DNA from: Pseudomonas helleri
GTDB lineage: Bacteria > Pseudomonadota > Gammaproteobacteria > Pseudomonadales > Pseudomonadaceae
Length of the DNA: 64,000 nt
Reading direction: 5' to 3'
NCBI RefSeq assembly: GCF_001043025.1
Contig: NZ_JYLD01000002.1
Location: 434,001 to 498,000, forward strand
Position 1 is the first letter of the stretch; each line of letters opens with the position of its first letter. The notes under the pieces were generated by a model that worked only from the letters and a program-made list of their open reading frames with translations, did not search any database and was not told where the DNA came from. Below, in pieces: positions 1-7,268 of this stretch. The position numbers and the translations under genes were made by a program.

Positions 1-746
1 ATGGCTCCTTGGACAAATTTTTTACCCGTTTTGAGTCCAAAGTCGCCCAAGAACGGCTGGGTTTTCTCTTTGGATCCGGTGCTAAGGAAATCTCTCTCGA
101 GAATACTCTTCGAAATCTTATAGGTTATCATCCAAGCAAGAGTTCCAACGTCACTGTCCTTGACCTTAGCGGCATTCCGTTTGAAGTTTTGAGCATCACG
201 GTATCTCTCATTTCTCGCCTAATTTTCGAGCACGGTTACCACTATAAGGTTTTTAGAACTAAGCAAGGTGAGTCAATCAACAATGATGCTCCAATTTTGC
301 TTGTCTATGAAGAGGCTCACAAATATGTACCTACCAGTGAGCTCGCCAAATATCGAGCTGCCAAACAGTCGATTGAGCGGATTGCAAAGGAAGGTCGAAA
401 ATATGGTGTAACCCTGCTTCTCTCCAGCCAACGCCCATCAGAAATTTCTGAGACTATTTTCTCTCAGTGCAACAACTTTGTTGCAATGCGACTGACCAAC
501 CCAAGCGATCAGAACTATGTCCGCAGGTTGCTCCCCGATACGCTGGGTAAGCTGATTGAGAAGATGCCAAACCTAGGCGCCGGTGAGGCGCTCTTGATCG
601 GGGACTCACTGGTGATGCCGTCGCTTGTAAAAATCGACGTCTGCGATCCGGCTCCGTCATCCGCCGACATTCCATACTGGGAGCTATGGAAAGAAGAGTG
701 GAAGGATCTGAGCTTCGACCAAATCACCAAAGAATGGCTGAAATAA
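1..746 (+). CDS. HerA-like ATPase, C-terminal part (5' end outside window)
   Basis: The frame is open from the left edge (codons from base 3), so the first in-frame TTG at 9 is not a credible start and the N-terminal part with Walker A is missing. About 248 residues are visible. They contain a Walker-B-like ILLVYEEAHKYVP (bases about 291-330), a basic stretch IAKEGRKYGV and the sensor-like LLLSSQRPSEIS, the pattern of HerA/FtsK-type (DUF87) hexameric DNA-pumping ATPases. HerA proteins usually act with a nuclease (NurA, DUF4297 or Sir2 partners). A partner could lie upstream outside the window. The Mrr-like gene downstream is 278 bases away and probably separate. The family call is good; its role in a defence system is inference. 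Confidence 0.8.
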   Translation, partial: GSLDKFFTRFESKVAQERLGFLFGSGAKEISLENTLRNLIGYHPSKSSNVTVLDLSGIPFEVLSITVSLISRLIFEHGYHYKVFRTKQGESINNDAPILLVYEEAHKYVPTSELAKYRAAKQSIERIAKEGRKYGVTLLLSSQRPSEISETIFSQCNNFVAMRLTNPSDQNYVRRLLPDTLGKLIEKMPNLGAGEALLIGDSLVMPSLVKIDVCDPAPSSADIPYWELWKEEWKDLSFDQITKEWLK

Positions 747-784
747 CGTTACTGATCGCCATTCCTGGATAGCAACAATGCGAG

Positions 785-825
785 CGGCCCGACAACCCGC
801 CAGTACAGCGGATATCGTCGGGCCG
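785..825 (+). terminator. hairpin after the HerA-like gene
   Basis: CGGCCCGAC (785-793) pairs perfectly with GTCGGGCCG (817-825) around a 23-base loop. It lies 39 bases after the HerA-like stop codon. No U-tract follows, so it may be a weak terminator or an mRNA-end stabilising hairpin. The rest of the 747-1024 gap shows no gene I can support. Confidence 0.4.
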
Positions 826-1024
826 GGCGAAAACGAATGGATCACACCTTCGGATACAGTGATAGTAGGATCGGCCTGGCTCTGCGTGATCTAGAGCCAG
901 TCCTCCTCATATGCTGTTATGAGCTACCTCCAGAGATTGGTTTCGTTTCACCACAGCAGTTTATGCAGGCTAATCGCCCACCAGCCCAAAGCTTGACGGG
1001 CACTCGCTCAGTTAAGGACGACAA

Positions 1025-1579
1025 ATGTTTCCACCGATGGCAAACCCCAGTCTCGAAATCTCAGCTGCCGAATTTGAGCGGTTGGTCAGGGACTGGATCC
1101 TCAAACAGGGTGGTGAACTGACATCGCTGGAGGTGAAGCACAACGTGAAGGTCGAGGCCTACGACTCAACCTACCAGATCGACGTGCTGGCGAAATTCCA
1201 AGCGTTTGCGGGCGCCGAATTCATCGTTCTGATTGAGTGCAAAAAATACCGTAACGCAGTCGAGCGGGAGCTGGTTCAGGTACTTCACGACAAAGTGAGA
1301 TCGCTGGGCGCTCATAAAGGCATGTTGTTCACCACGACAGGATTTCAATCCGGCGCGATAAAATACGCAAAAGCGCACGGCATAGCGCTGGTGTCGATCA
1401 TTGAAGGCGCAGCTACCTACGAAACTCGCTCCGCGTATCCAGTCGCGGCGCACCCCCCAGCCTGGCACAACCTACCGAAATTTGCGCTCTGGCACGTCGG
1501 GGAGAATGACGCTGGAAGCATCTCGATGAAATCTCTAGGTCGTGCCGACACGGAGATCAAGGAGATGTTGGGTTATTAG
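1025..1579 (+). CDS. Mrr-like restriction endonuclease domain protein
   Basis: The protein has 184 residues. It carries a PD-(D/E)xK core of the Mrr_cat type: D53 in QIDVLAKF, then E71-x-K73 in LIECKKY, followed by the helix and strand typical of the family (residues about 80-110, GMLFTTTGFQSGA). Such domains cut DNA, often modified DNA, and occur in defence islands. There is no separate DNA-binding domain beyond the short N-terminal helix region, so it is shorter than E. coli Mrr (about 300 aa). The start at 1025 has AAGGACG at a good distance; ATG 1037 is an alternative. It stands alone between the HerA-like gene and a decayed small gene, with no methylase nearby. Confidence 0.8.
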   Translation: MFPPMANPSLEISAAEFERLVRDWILKQGGELTSLEVKHNVKVEAYDSTYQIDVLAKFQAFAGAEFIVLIECKKYRNAVERELVQVLHDKVRSLGAHKGMLFTTTGFQSGAIKYAKAHGIALVSIIEGAATYETRSAYPVAAHPPAWHNLPKFALWHVGENDAGSISMKSLGRADTEIKEMLGY

Positions 1580-1594
1580 TGCAAACGAGGGACT

Positions 1595-1858
1595 CTAGCT
1601 ACTGATGACCAGGAATGTGTGGGATGTCGGCTCTATTGTTCGAGGAGCGCCTTTCTGGCACCAAGCCCGCCACGTGGGTGGATTTTCAATGATATCAATG
1701 GAGAAACTAAGCTCGTGCTGCATGTGCTCAAAGACTTTTCCGAGACGTGGATGAGCTTTCGATTATCGCAACGCGTTCACTAGATCCAGCAGCTCTCTTC
1801 CTTGGGCCAATGGCATCTGAATGTCGCAATACACAGTGTCATCGTCGTCTTTTACCAT
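1595..1858 (-). pseudogene. small unknown gene, copy 1, broken by an in-frame stop
   Basis: Reading the minus strand from ATG 1858 gives a protein starting MVKDDDDTVYCDIQMPLAQG that stops at TAA (1763-1765) after 31 codons. Beyond the stop the same frame continues (SKAHPRL..., ...HMQHELSFSIDII...) to about 1595. It matches the intact small gene at 29031-29237, where the codon at the stop position is GAG. It follows the 135-residue gene at 1872-2279, as in the second copy. Its function is unknown. Confidence 0.7.
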
Positions 1859-1871
1859 GCCCGTCACTCAC

Positions 1872-2279
1872 TCAATCTGTTCCTCGTTTGTATCTCGCAG
1901 CTCTATGCTGCTCCAGGTGCCGCATCTCAGCTTCCCATCTAGCCAGGAATTTATCCCAGTCCGTTGCGTAAGGCCCGTCAACTATCCTGGTAGATCCGAT
2001 GCTCGCCTGCAGGAAACGCTCTCTCCATGGCTGAGGAATGGTTATTTCCAAGACGATATCGATGCCGCAGTTGTGATGCTGCACCGGGACAGAGGCACGA
2101 ACTTCATTGAGTTCGAGTGACTCACCCATTGAGGGCGTGCCGCTTCGCTCTTGGTCGTCTAGGTCATCAAGGATGGCTAAGGCGTCAGCTGCCTTTGGGT
2201 CACTTGGAAGGAATCTGGCAATCTCCCAAAGTGCCCTCCGCCTGGTGCTTTCAAGCTTTCGGAGTTCATCGTGGGTCAT
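1872..2279 (-). CDS. conserved hypothetical protein (copy 1 of a duplicated small gene)
   Basis: A charged, probably helical protein of 135 residues. The N-terminal half (DELRKLESTRRRALWEIARF) and the C-terminal half (IPQPWRERFLQASIGSTRIV) are both strongly conserved in the second copy at 28606-29012, which carries a frameshift. I recognise no domain, signal peptide or membrane segment. A broken 87-codon gene follows it directly and structured repeat R1 lies just upstream, so repeat plus two genes form a unit that also occurs, inverted, at 28.5-29.2 kb. That an intact frame survives in one copy of each gene supports it as a real gene. Confidence 0.65.
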   Translation of the reverse strand: MTHDELRKLESTRRRALWEIARFLPSDPKAADALAILDDLDDQERSGTPSMGESLELNEVRASVPVQHHNCGIDIVLEITIPQPWRERFLQASIGSTRIVDGPYATDWDKFLARWEAEMRHLEQHRAARYKRGTD

Positions 2280-2320
2280 TTCAGCCTCTTTCAGAATGGT
2301 TGAAGCTGAGCTGCGGTAGT

Positions 2321-2422
2321 GGCGTGCCGCCGCTGGCGGAGGGCTGTCGTGAACCTAGCCGTAGCAAGCCACGTCTAGGCCCTTCGGGCTGACATCCTGC
2401 ACGCCTGCGCGCTCCGCTTGCC
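2321..2422 (+). repeat. structured intergenic repeat, copy R1
   Basis: About 100 bases of GC-rich, self-complementary sequence. It starts GGCGTGCCGCC, has GGCTGTCGTGAACC in the middle and a GGCCCTTCGGGCT hairpin, then CATCCTGCACGCCTG, and ends GCGCGCTCCGCTTGC. The same blocks in the same order recur in R4 and R5, and in part in R2 and R3. It lies just upstream of the minus-strand gene at 1872-2279. Function is unknown. I saw no transposase, and no integron-type GTTRRRY core site. Confidence 0.7.
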
Positions 2423-2832
2423 TGGTGCTCGGAGGCCAGGGTATCTGGCGCAGTAAACCTGGATTCTAAATGCTATTCCTAGTGGGTGCGGCAAGCGTTG
2501 AATTCAGCTTGCAGGAGCCCACTTTAGCTACAACCAGATGAGTTAGATCCAGTCTTCTTCACGTAAGTGACACATGTCGTCTCTCCATTGAACGTCGTAG
2601 TTGCCACTAACCTAGCGCAAATTTCCGTCCCCATCCAGACCTGAAAGGCCTGCCAATGCCATGGGCTACGAAGTGTCGTCTGACGGACACGGTTGGGTTT
2701 GCATTGGGTGCGCGGTTGCGATTCCCCCGATGTAAGCGTCCAGCCAACACACCTTGCTGACCTCTACATACCTAGACCCAGAAATGCACATCCTTACCCT
2801 GATGATCGCTTCGCGTCACACACCCGAGGCAG
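2423..2832. other. non-coding stretch between R1 and the group II intron remnant
   Basis: No frame here looks like a gene. The sequence may include worn remains of the group II intron body upstream of its domain V, but I could not identify a reverse-transcriptase fragment. Confidence 0.4.
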
Positions 2833-2905
2833 GAGCCGTATGCGGTAGTTCCGCACGTACGGATCTCTGTGCGGGGGGGCGGCAGTTAACTGCCGTCCCT
2901 ACCGC
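2833..2905 (+). mobile_element. group II intron 3' end (domains V and VI only)
   Basis: Bases 2833-2868 fold as a group II intron domain V: GAGCCGTATGCGG, a TAGT loop, then CCGCACGTACGGATCTC. Directly after it, 2869-2905 fold as domain VI: GCGG...GGCGGCAG, TTAA loop, CTGCCGTCCCTACCGC, with an unpaired A near the 3' end as expected for the branch point. This matches the 3' end of bacterial group II introns common in pseudomonads. No intron-encoded protein is found upstream, so this is a remnant left by deletion or rearrangement. The remaining bases up to 3081 show no gene. Confidence 0.75.
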
Positions 2906-3081
2906 GCCCCCCGATGGCTGCCTGATTCAGCTAAATGCTGCCGTCATGGTTCGAGCACAGCGTATTTACCGTGAATATGGCCCGGGCATATATGGCTGGG
3001 GGTTCGAGAATCAACCTGGTGTGGGATGTTACAGCTAAGAGCATCGGCCACATCTTGAAGGCGACCGATGCTCTAACCGAC

Positions 3082-5304
3082 CTAGAAGGGCGATTCCTCT
3101 CCAAAGAGAATCTTGATCGCATCGGTATGACCTGGAAGAGCCAGCCTGATGTTGCGTCGAAGCTTCTCGTCCACCTCTTTGTGAAGCCGGATTTTACCAA
3201 TGGCCAGTGCAGTGATGAACTCCATGGAAGCATCACCCCGCTCGAAACCGTGGCCCTGAACAACGCGCAAGATGATGTCAGCCATAGACGCGCTGTGCGT
3301 TTCATGGGCGCTGTAATCAAGCTCAGTGGGCAGCGCAGCTCTGAGGAACGCCCCTTGAATGATCCCGTCGTCATAGCGAGAAAATATCTCGGGGGAGAGC
3401 AGTACCTGTTGAAGTTCACCCGACTCCAGTCGCTTCGATTGATCGATTTTGGCGCCTTTCCGGGCGTTCTGCAGGATCCACACAATCGTCAGGAAAATAT
3501 CAGTACACGCGGCCACGGTGACATCGTTAGCTCCGCTGACAAACGCGAAGCCTTTTGTAAGCTTCATCTGACCCGGTTGGTAGCTGCTCGGCCAGAACGC
3601 AGCCTCGGAAAGCCCATCAGTAGTAGCCTTATCGAAAGCCTCGATACGCGCTTTTACAACATCAGATACGCCTTCTTCTCCAAATGAAAGCAAACGGTTG
3701 AGCAGCTTCTGTTCCTGGTGCCAGTGATTGTTGCAAGCGAGGCTGGCGGCTGGGATTTCGATGAAGGATTTGAAGACATACTTCCGACTCCCTTTCGGCG
3801 GCTGCGTGAGGTTCGAAGCAAGCTCATCCATCAGCTCATGCGAGCGGCCCAGAAGGGCACCTACGAGGTAAACGCGAGTGCCAGCCTCTTGGGCAGACCT
3901 GAGGCGGCGACTGATGCTCAGGAGCAATGTGCCTCGTTCTGCTGCAGCGGCAACGATGATCACCGACCCTTTGAATTTGATCTTAGGGTCGAAGGCTGAG
4001 GCGCTTACCACATCACAGTTAAGGCCCCTTGCCTCGAGGAACGCCAGGGCGTCAATGGCCATCTTCTTACTGGCACTGTCGTCGTCATGGATGATGAGTG
4101 ACGTTGAGGCAGGAGACTCCTCCATAAGCATTTTCTCGAACCATTTTTCGAAATCCCCAGTGCGCACAAGCTTGTCCTTGTCTACCTGCACGGTTCTATA
4201 GCGTTCTCTTTGGGGGATTTGGCTGAAGCACGTGAACAAACCTTTGCCCATGAACGAGAAAAACTTGGTCTGAAGTCCTTCTGGTAGGTGACCCATGCCA
4301 ATGTTGAGCACCCGAGTTTCGGTGTGCTGTGCAACAAATCGTTCGCCATGGATGCGAATGAGCTTACGACCTTCGGTTGACTCACTCTCGGCTACAGATT
4401 CGAAGTCCTCGGGCTTCTCAATGGCATGCAGCACGGTGCACGAATCAGATTGGCTGACGAAAGACAGGAAGGTCGCGACTCGGGTGGGTGGAGCGCCGTT
4501 GACCTTAACCCACTCCTTGGCGAGTCCACAGTTGGTGGAGGCCGAGATCAGGCATAGTGATGCGGCCGCATCGACCAGGCTGCCATCGCTCAAACCGTCG
4601 TGTGAGTGAAACGACTTGATGCTGGAGATCGTTTGGTTGCCGAATTTCGTTTGGAACAGCTGGATCGAGAGCGCTACTGGCAGGAACGCCATGGTGTCCA
4701 GGTAAATTGTCTCAGGCTCACTCATGCCGTCGCTGGAGGCATTTTTGATCACTTTGAGGCAGCAGAAAGCCAAGAAGTGCGAGTGCAGCGTTTCAGTAAG
4801 CAGGTTCTCAGCGCGGATGAAATAGTTGGACGCGCGTGAGGAGGGCTTCGAGAACAAAAAACCAGCAGGCGCCTTGGTCAGCACGGATGTGCATTTGACG
4901 AGCTTCCGCATTCCAGAATGGACAAAATTCTCGGTGGCTCGGGTGATGAGCTTGCCGATACCTTTGTCGGCGCCGGCGACTTTTACATACTTCGAGATTT
5001 CTCCGTGCTCGTTGAAAAAAGAGAATCCATAAGATGGTGTCCCGCCGTTGGAGCGTCGCTCCAGAGCAATCGCAATGGCTGACGACTTGTCAGCACACTG
5101 ATCCTTGATCCATGCACGATGACAATCGGGTACTAAAAAGGTGACATGATCCGGCAGAATGTAATCGTTTAGCCGATTCTGCAGGGCTTCGGTGATATGA
5201 GCGTCTGTGATTCGCTCTGGGCCGTTGAAAAAAACCACCACGTGCGCTGGTTCAGCGGTAGGGGAAGGGGTCAGGGTTACTTCAAAATCGAACAAGTCAG
5301 GCAT
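3082..5304 (-). CDS. large unknown protein, partner of the GHKL ATPase; possible degenerate phosphoribosyltransferase-like folds
   Basis: The protein has 740 residues and I do not recognise its family. It starts one base after the stop of the upstream ATPase gene (TGA-G-ATG), so the two are translationally coupled. Residues about 148-285 have an order that recalls orotate-phosphoribosyltransferase folds: FLFSKPSSRASNYFIR, then ETIYLDTMAFLPVALSI, then SLCLISASTNCGLAKEW. Residues about 400-485 contain a second alternating strand/helix unit with GSVIIVAAAAERGTLLL, at the place where a PRPP loop would sit but without its acidic pair. This fold assignment is weak inference. There is no signal peptide or membrane segment, so it is probably cytoplasmic. 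Confidence 0.7.
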   Translation of the reverse strand: MPDLFDFEVTLTPSPTAEPAHVVVFFNGPERITDAHITEALQNRLNDYILPDHVTFLVPDCHRAWIKDQCADKSSAIAIALERRSNGGTPSYGFSFFNEHGEISKYVKVAGADKGIGKLITRATENFVHSGMRKLVKCTSVLTKAPAGFLFSKPSSRASNYFIRAENLLTETLHSHFLAFCCLKVIKNASSDGMSEPETIYLDTMAFLPVALSIQLFQTKFGNQTISSIKSFHSHDGLSDGSLVDAAASLCLISASTNCGLAKEWVKVNGAPPTRVATFLSFVSQSDSCTVLHAIEKPEDFESVAESESTEGRKLIRIHGERFVAQHTETRVLNIGMGHLPEGLQTKFFSFMGKGLFTCFSQIPQRERYRTVQVDKDKLVRTGDFEKWFEKMLMEESPASTSLIIHDDDSASKKMAIDALAFLEARGLNCDVVSASAFDPKIKFKGSVIIVAAAAERGTLLLSISRRLRSAQEAGTRVYLVGALLGRSHELMDELASNLTQPPKGSRKYVFKSFIEIPAASLACNNHWHQEQKLLNRLLSFGEEGVSDVVKARIEAFDKATTDGLSEAAFWPSSYQPGQMKLTKGFAFVSGANDVTVAACTDIFLTIVWILQNARKGAKIDQSKRLESGELQQVLLSPEIFSRYDDGIIQGAFLRAALPTELDYSAHETHSASMADIILRVVQGHGFERGDASMEFITALAIGKIRLHKEVDEKLRRNIRLALPGHTDAIKILFGEESPF

Positions 5305-5305
5305 C

Positions 5306-6517
5306 TCAATTCACCGGAATGCAGATGGTGAATACAGTGCCTTCAGCTGCCACCAGCTCACGGTCACCGCTCCAATTTTTGGGGTTAAACTCTACGACTT
5401 GGTCTTGGCCTTGGAATGCCTGATACAAGCAAACCCTGCCAGTGCGGAGACGTACGTAGGCCTTCAGCTTGTTGAGCGCCTGGACTGCGTTGTGCAGGCC
5501 CATACCAGAGGTCACTGAATCTTTGGTCGTGACATGTTTTTTGAAGCATTCCAGGGTTGCCTCAAGCTCCACTGCTAAGGGGAGATCGTTGAGAACTTCG
5601 ACGGGAGCGCCTTGTTTCGCCGAGAGCCAGCGTCGTGCTAAGCCGGGGCCGCTGTCGATGACTGAAATCTCAATGAATTCGAGATAATCCGCGTCCTTAA
5701 GCATGTTTCGCATCACGAACAAGGCGAACTGCGGCTCCTTGTCCGAAACTATGTGGATGTCTTCCTTCTTGATCTTCCCGGATTTCACTGAAGTGCCTCT
5801 GAGACCCTTCTTGTACTTCACCCCATGTACATCCGTGACTGAGTGCTGATCTGCGTTGGCGATCAACTCGGCAAGCACGCTGCCCAGGGCAGGTAGACCG
5901 CCCCTGTGAAGTGATTTCTTGTCCTGCTTGCTATGCATCAGCGCGGATGACATTTCCAAGAGGCTTGCGAAGGAGGAGTGGGAGTGGATCTGAGGGCTCG
6001 TCCCTCCGTAGTAGAAGGGCTTGATGAACTCCATCTTCGCGAAGTTAATGCTGAAGAGGTTAATGGCGGTAGGGCGCGCTCCTCGTTCGCTCGAGGTATT
6101 ACGAAGATCGCCGTCGTACATCGCTTCGATCAAGGGCTTGATCACAGTAAGTGCGGCGCGCTTTTCTATCGTTTCATGCGCCTCGGTCTCGATGCGAGAA
6201 GACATAATCAGAGCCGCGAGGCCAGCTGCAGTCTGGCCGAGTTGCAGAATCCGATCTGGAGCGTTTTCAGCACCCGCATACAGATGTAGGACACTTTGCT
6301 CATGTGTGCGGGCCCAACTAATCACCAACTGTGCAAGCGCCGCATCGACCCCAAATAAGCCACCGTGACTCATGGTTTTTGGGAGACGCAGGGACGCATC
6401 CTCCTGGCAAAGCGGGTATAGGTCTTCGATTTCGTATGTGTTCAGAGTCTTGGCGATTTTCATCAGCACCTCAAACAGTCCATCGTTCCGAGTGCTGAAC
6501 CAGATTTCTGGACACAC
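5306..6517 (-). CDS. GHKL (HATPase_c) ATPase, first gene of a two-gene system
   Basis: The protein has 403 residues and a C-terminal Bergerat ATP-binding fold: N-box ELIANADQHS (217-226, Asn221), G1 box VIDSGPG (Asp288) and G2 box TSGMGLHNAV (about 337-346). There is no HisKA/DHp dimerisation domain, phosphoacceptor His, sensor or membrane segment, so it is not an ordinary sensor kinase. It more resembles stand-alone GHKL ATPases (MORC, Hsp90 or MutL type) found in defence islands. The N-terminal 200 residues are unknown. Met19 (base 6463) is an alternative start. It is tightly coupled to the 740-residue gene downstream, which suggests a two-component complex. Confidence 0.8.
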   Translation of the reverse strand: MCPEIWFSTRNDGLFEVLMKIAKTLNTYEIEDLYPLCQEDASLRLPKTMSHGGLFGVDAALAQLVISWARTHEQSVLHLYAGAENAPDRILQLGQTAAGLAALIMSSRIETEAHETIEKRAALTVIKPLIEAMYDGDLRNTSSERGARPTAINLFSINFAKMEFIKPFYYGGTSPQIHSHSSFASLLEMSSALMHSKQDKKSLHRGGLPALGSVLAELIANADQHSVTDVHGVKYKKGLRGTSVKSGKIKKEDIHIVSDKEPQFALFVMRNMLKDADYLEFIEISVIDSGPGLARRWLSAKQGAPVEVLNDLPLAVELEATLECFKKHVTTKDSVTSGMGLHNAVQALNKLKAYVRLRTGRVCLYQAFQGQDQVVEFNPKNWSGDRELVAAEGTVFTICIPVN

Positions 6518-6651
6518 CCAGTCAAATCATATCGCCAGCCGTCATTGGCGCGATAGGTGGTTTAGGCTTTCGATGCCAAAGCATAGGCCGGGGATGTCTA
6601 CCTTTCCGGGGGCAGTCCACTCACATCTGAGAGCAATTGAGCTTCGTACGC

Positions 6652-6870
6652 TCACGCCTGGCTTCCACGTGAAACATGGCTGTGGAGACGGGAATGCCGG
6701 ACGGTTATGGGAAGGACATCTGGATGAAGTTCACGCTTCTTACCTTCCTTCGTCATAGACTGAATGTCTGACGTCCGGATCAGGCGCCCATCCGAGTACC
6801 TTGAATATGGCCCAGCGCAAAGGTGACCAAACACGACGCCAACGGCGCTGCAGGCGTGAATATCCGCCAT
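6652..6870 (-). pseudogene. fragment of the 129-residue gene found at 10691-11080
   Basis: The frame reads MADIHACSAVGVVFGHLCAG and then a stretch ending RLIRTSDIQSMTKEGK. This matches residues about 45-85 of the protein at 10691-11080 (IHACSAVGVVFSHICPG... RLIRTSDIQSVKKEGR). Before and after that block the match is lost. The short MADI start equals the true gene's start, so a deletion may have joined the start to the middle. The flanks (6518-6651 and 6871-7102) show no other gene. Confidence 0.6.
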
Positions 6871-7102
6871 GCCTGAGATCCTAAATCAAACTGCCGAAGC
6901 GAAATGGCTTTTGGGCCTAAAGGGTACGACCACCCCTGCGACCATTGAAAAGGAATGCCTGTACACCGGTCAACATGACCGGGAACGGATGGCGAAAACT
7001 GCCGGCATAGTCGCGACTGCAAGCGCTAAAGACACGAGGCCGGAAAATGCTGTCCGAGGATTGATCGACAATACGATCACACGCCTTTAAAAACATCTGG
7101 AG

Positions 7103-7187
7103 AACCAAACCCCTGCTACGCGGGTTTTGGCCCTCCGGGCGTCCATCCTCAAGCCTTTGGCCCAGTGGGCCGGCGCGCTCCGCTTGC
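7103..7187 (+). repeat. structured intergenic repeat, copy R2
   Basis: It starts AACCAAACCCC, has a GGGTTTTGGCCCTCCGGGC block, then TCCATCCTCAAGCCT, and ends GTGGGCCGGCGCGCTCCGC. On the opposite strand R4 (10549-10670) has the same blocks in the same order. The copy lacks the GGCGTGCC start of R1, R4 and R5. It lies between the gene fragment at 6652-6870 and the helicase gene. Confidence 0.65.
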
Positions 7188-7268
7188 AGTGCATACACAA
7201 GTGGGTGATGCGCCGGAATGCAGGACGCCTTGAGGTACACTGGTCTTTTCTTCACTTGTGGAATCAGG

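Noticed and set aside
837..1121. 94-codon plus-strand frame before the Mrr-like gene
   Set aside because: It overlaps the Mrr-like gene in another frame and has no ribosome-binding site or recognisable feature.
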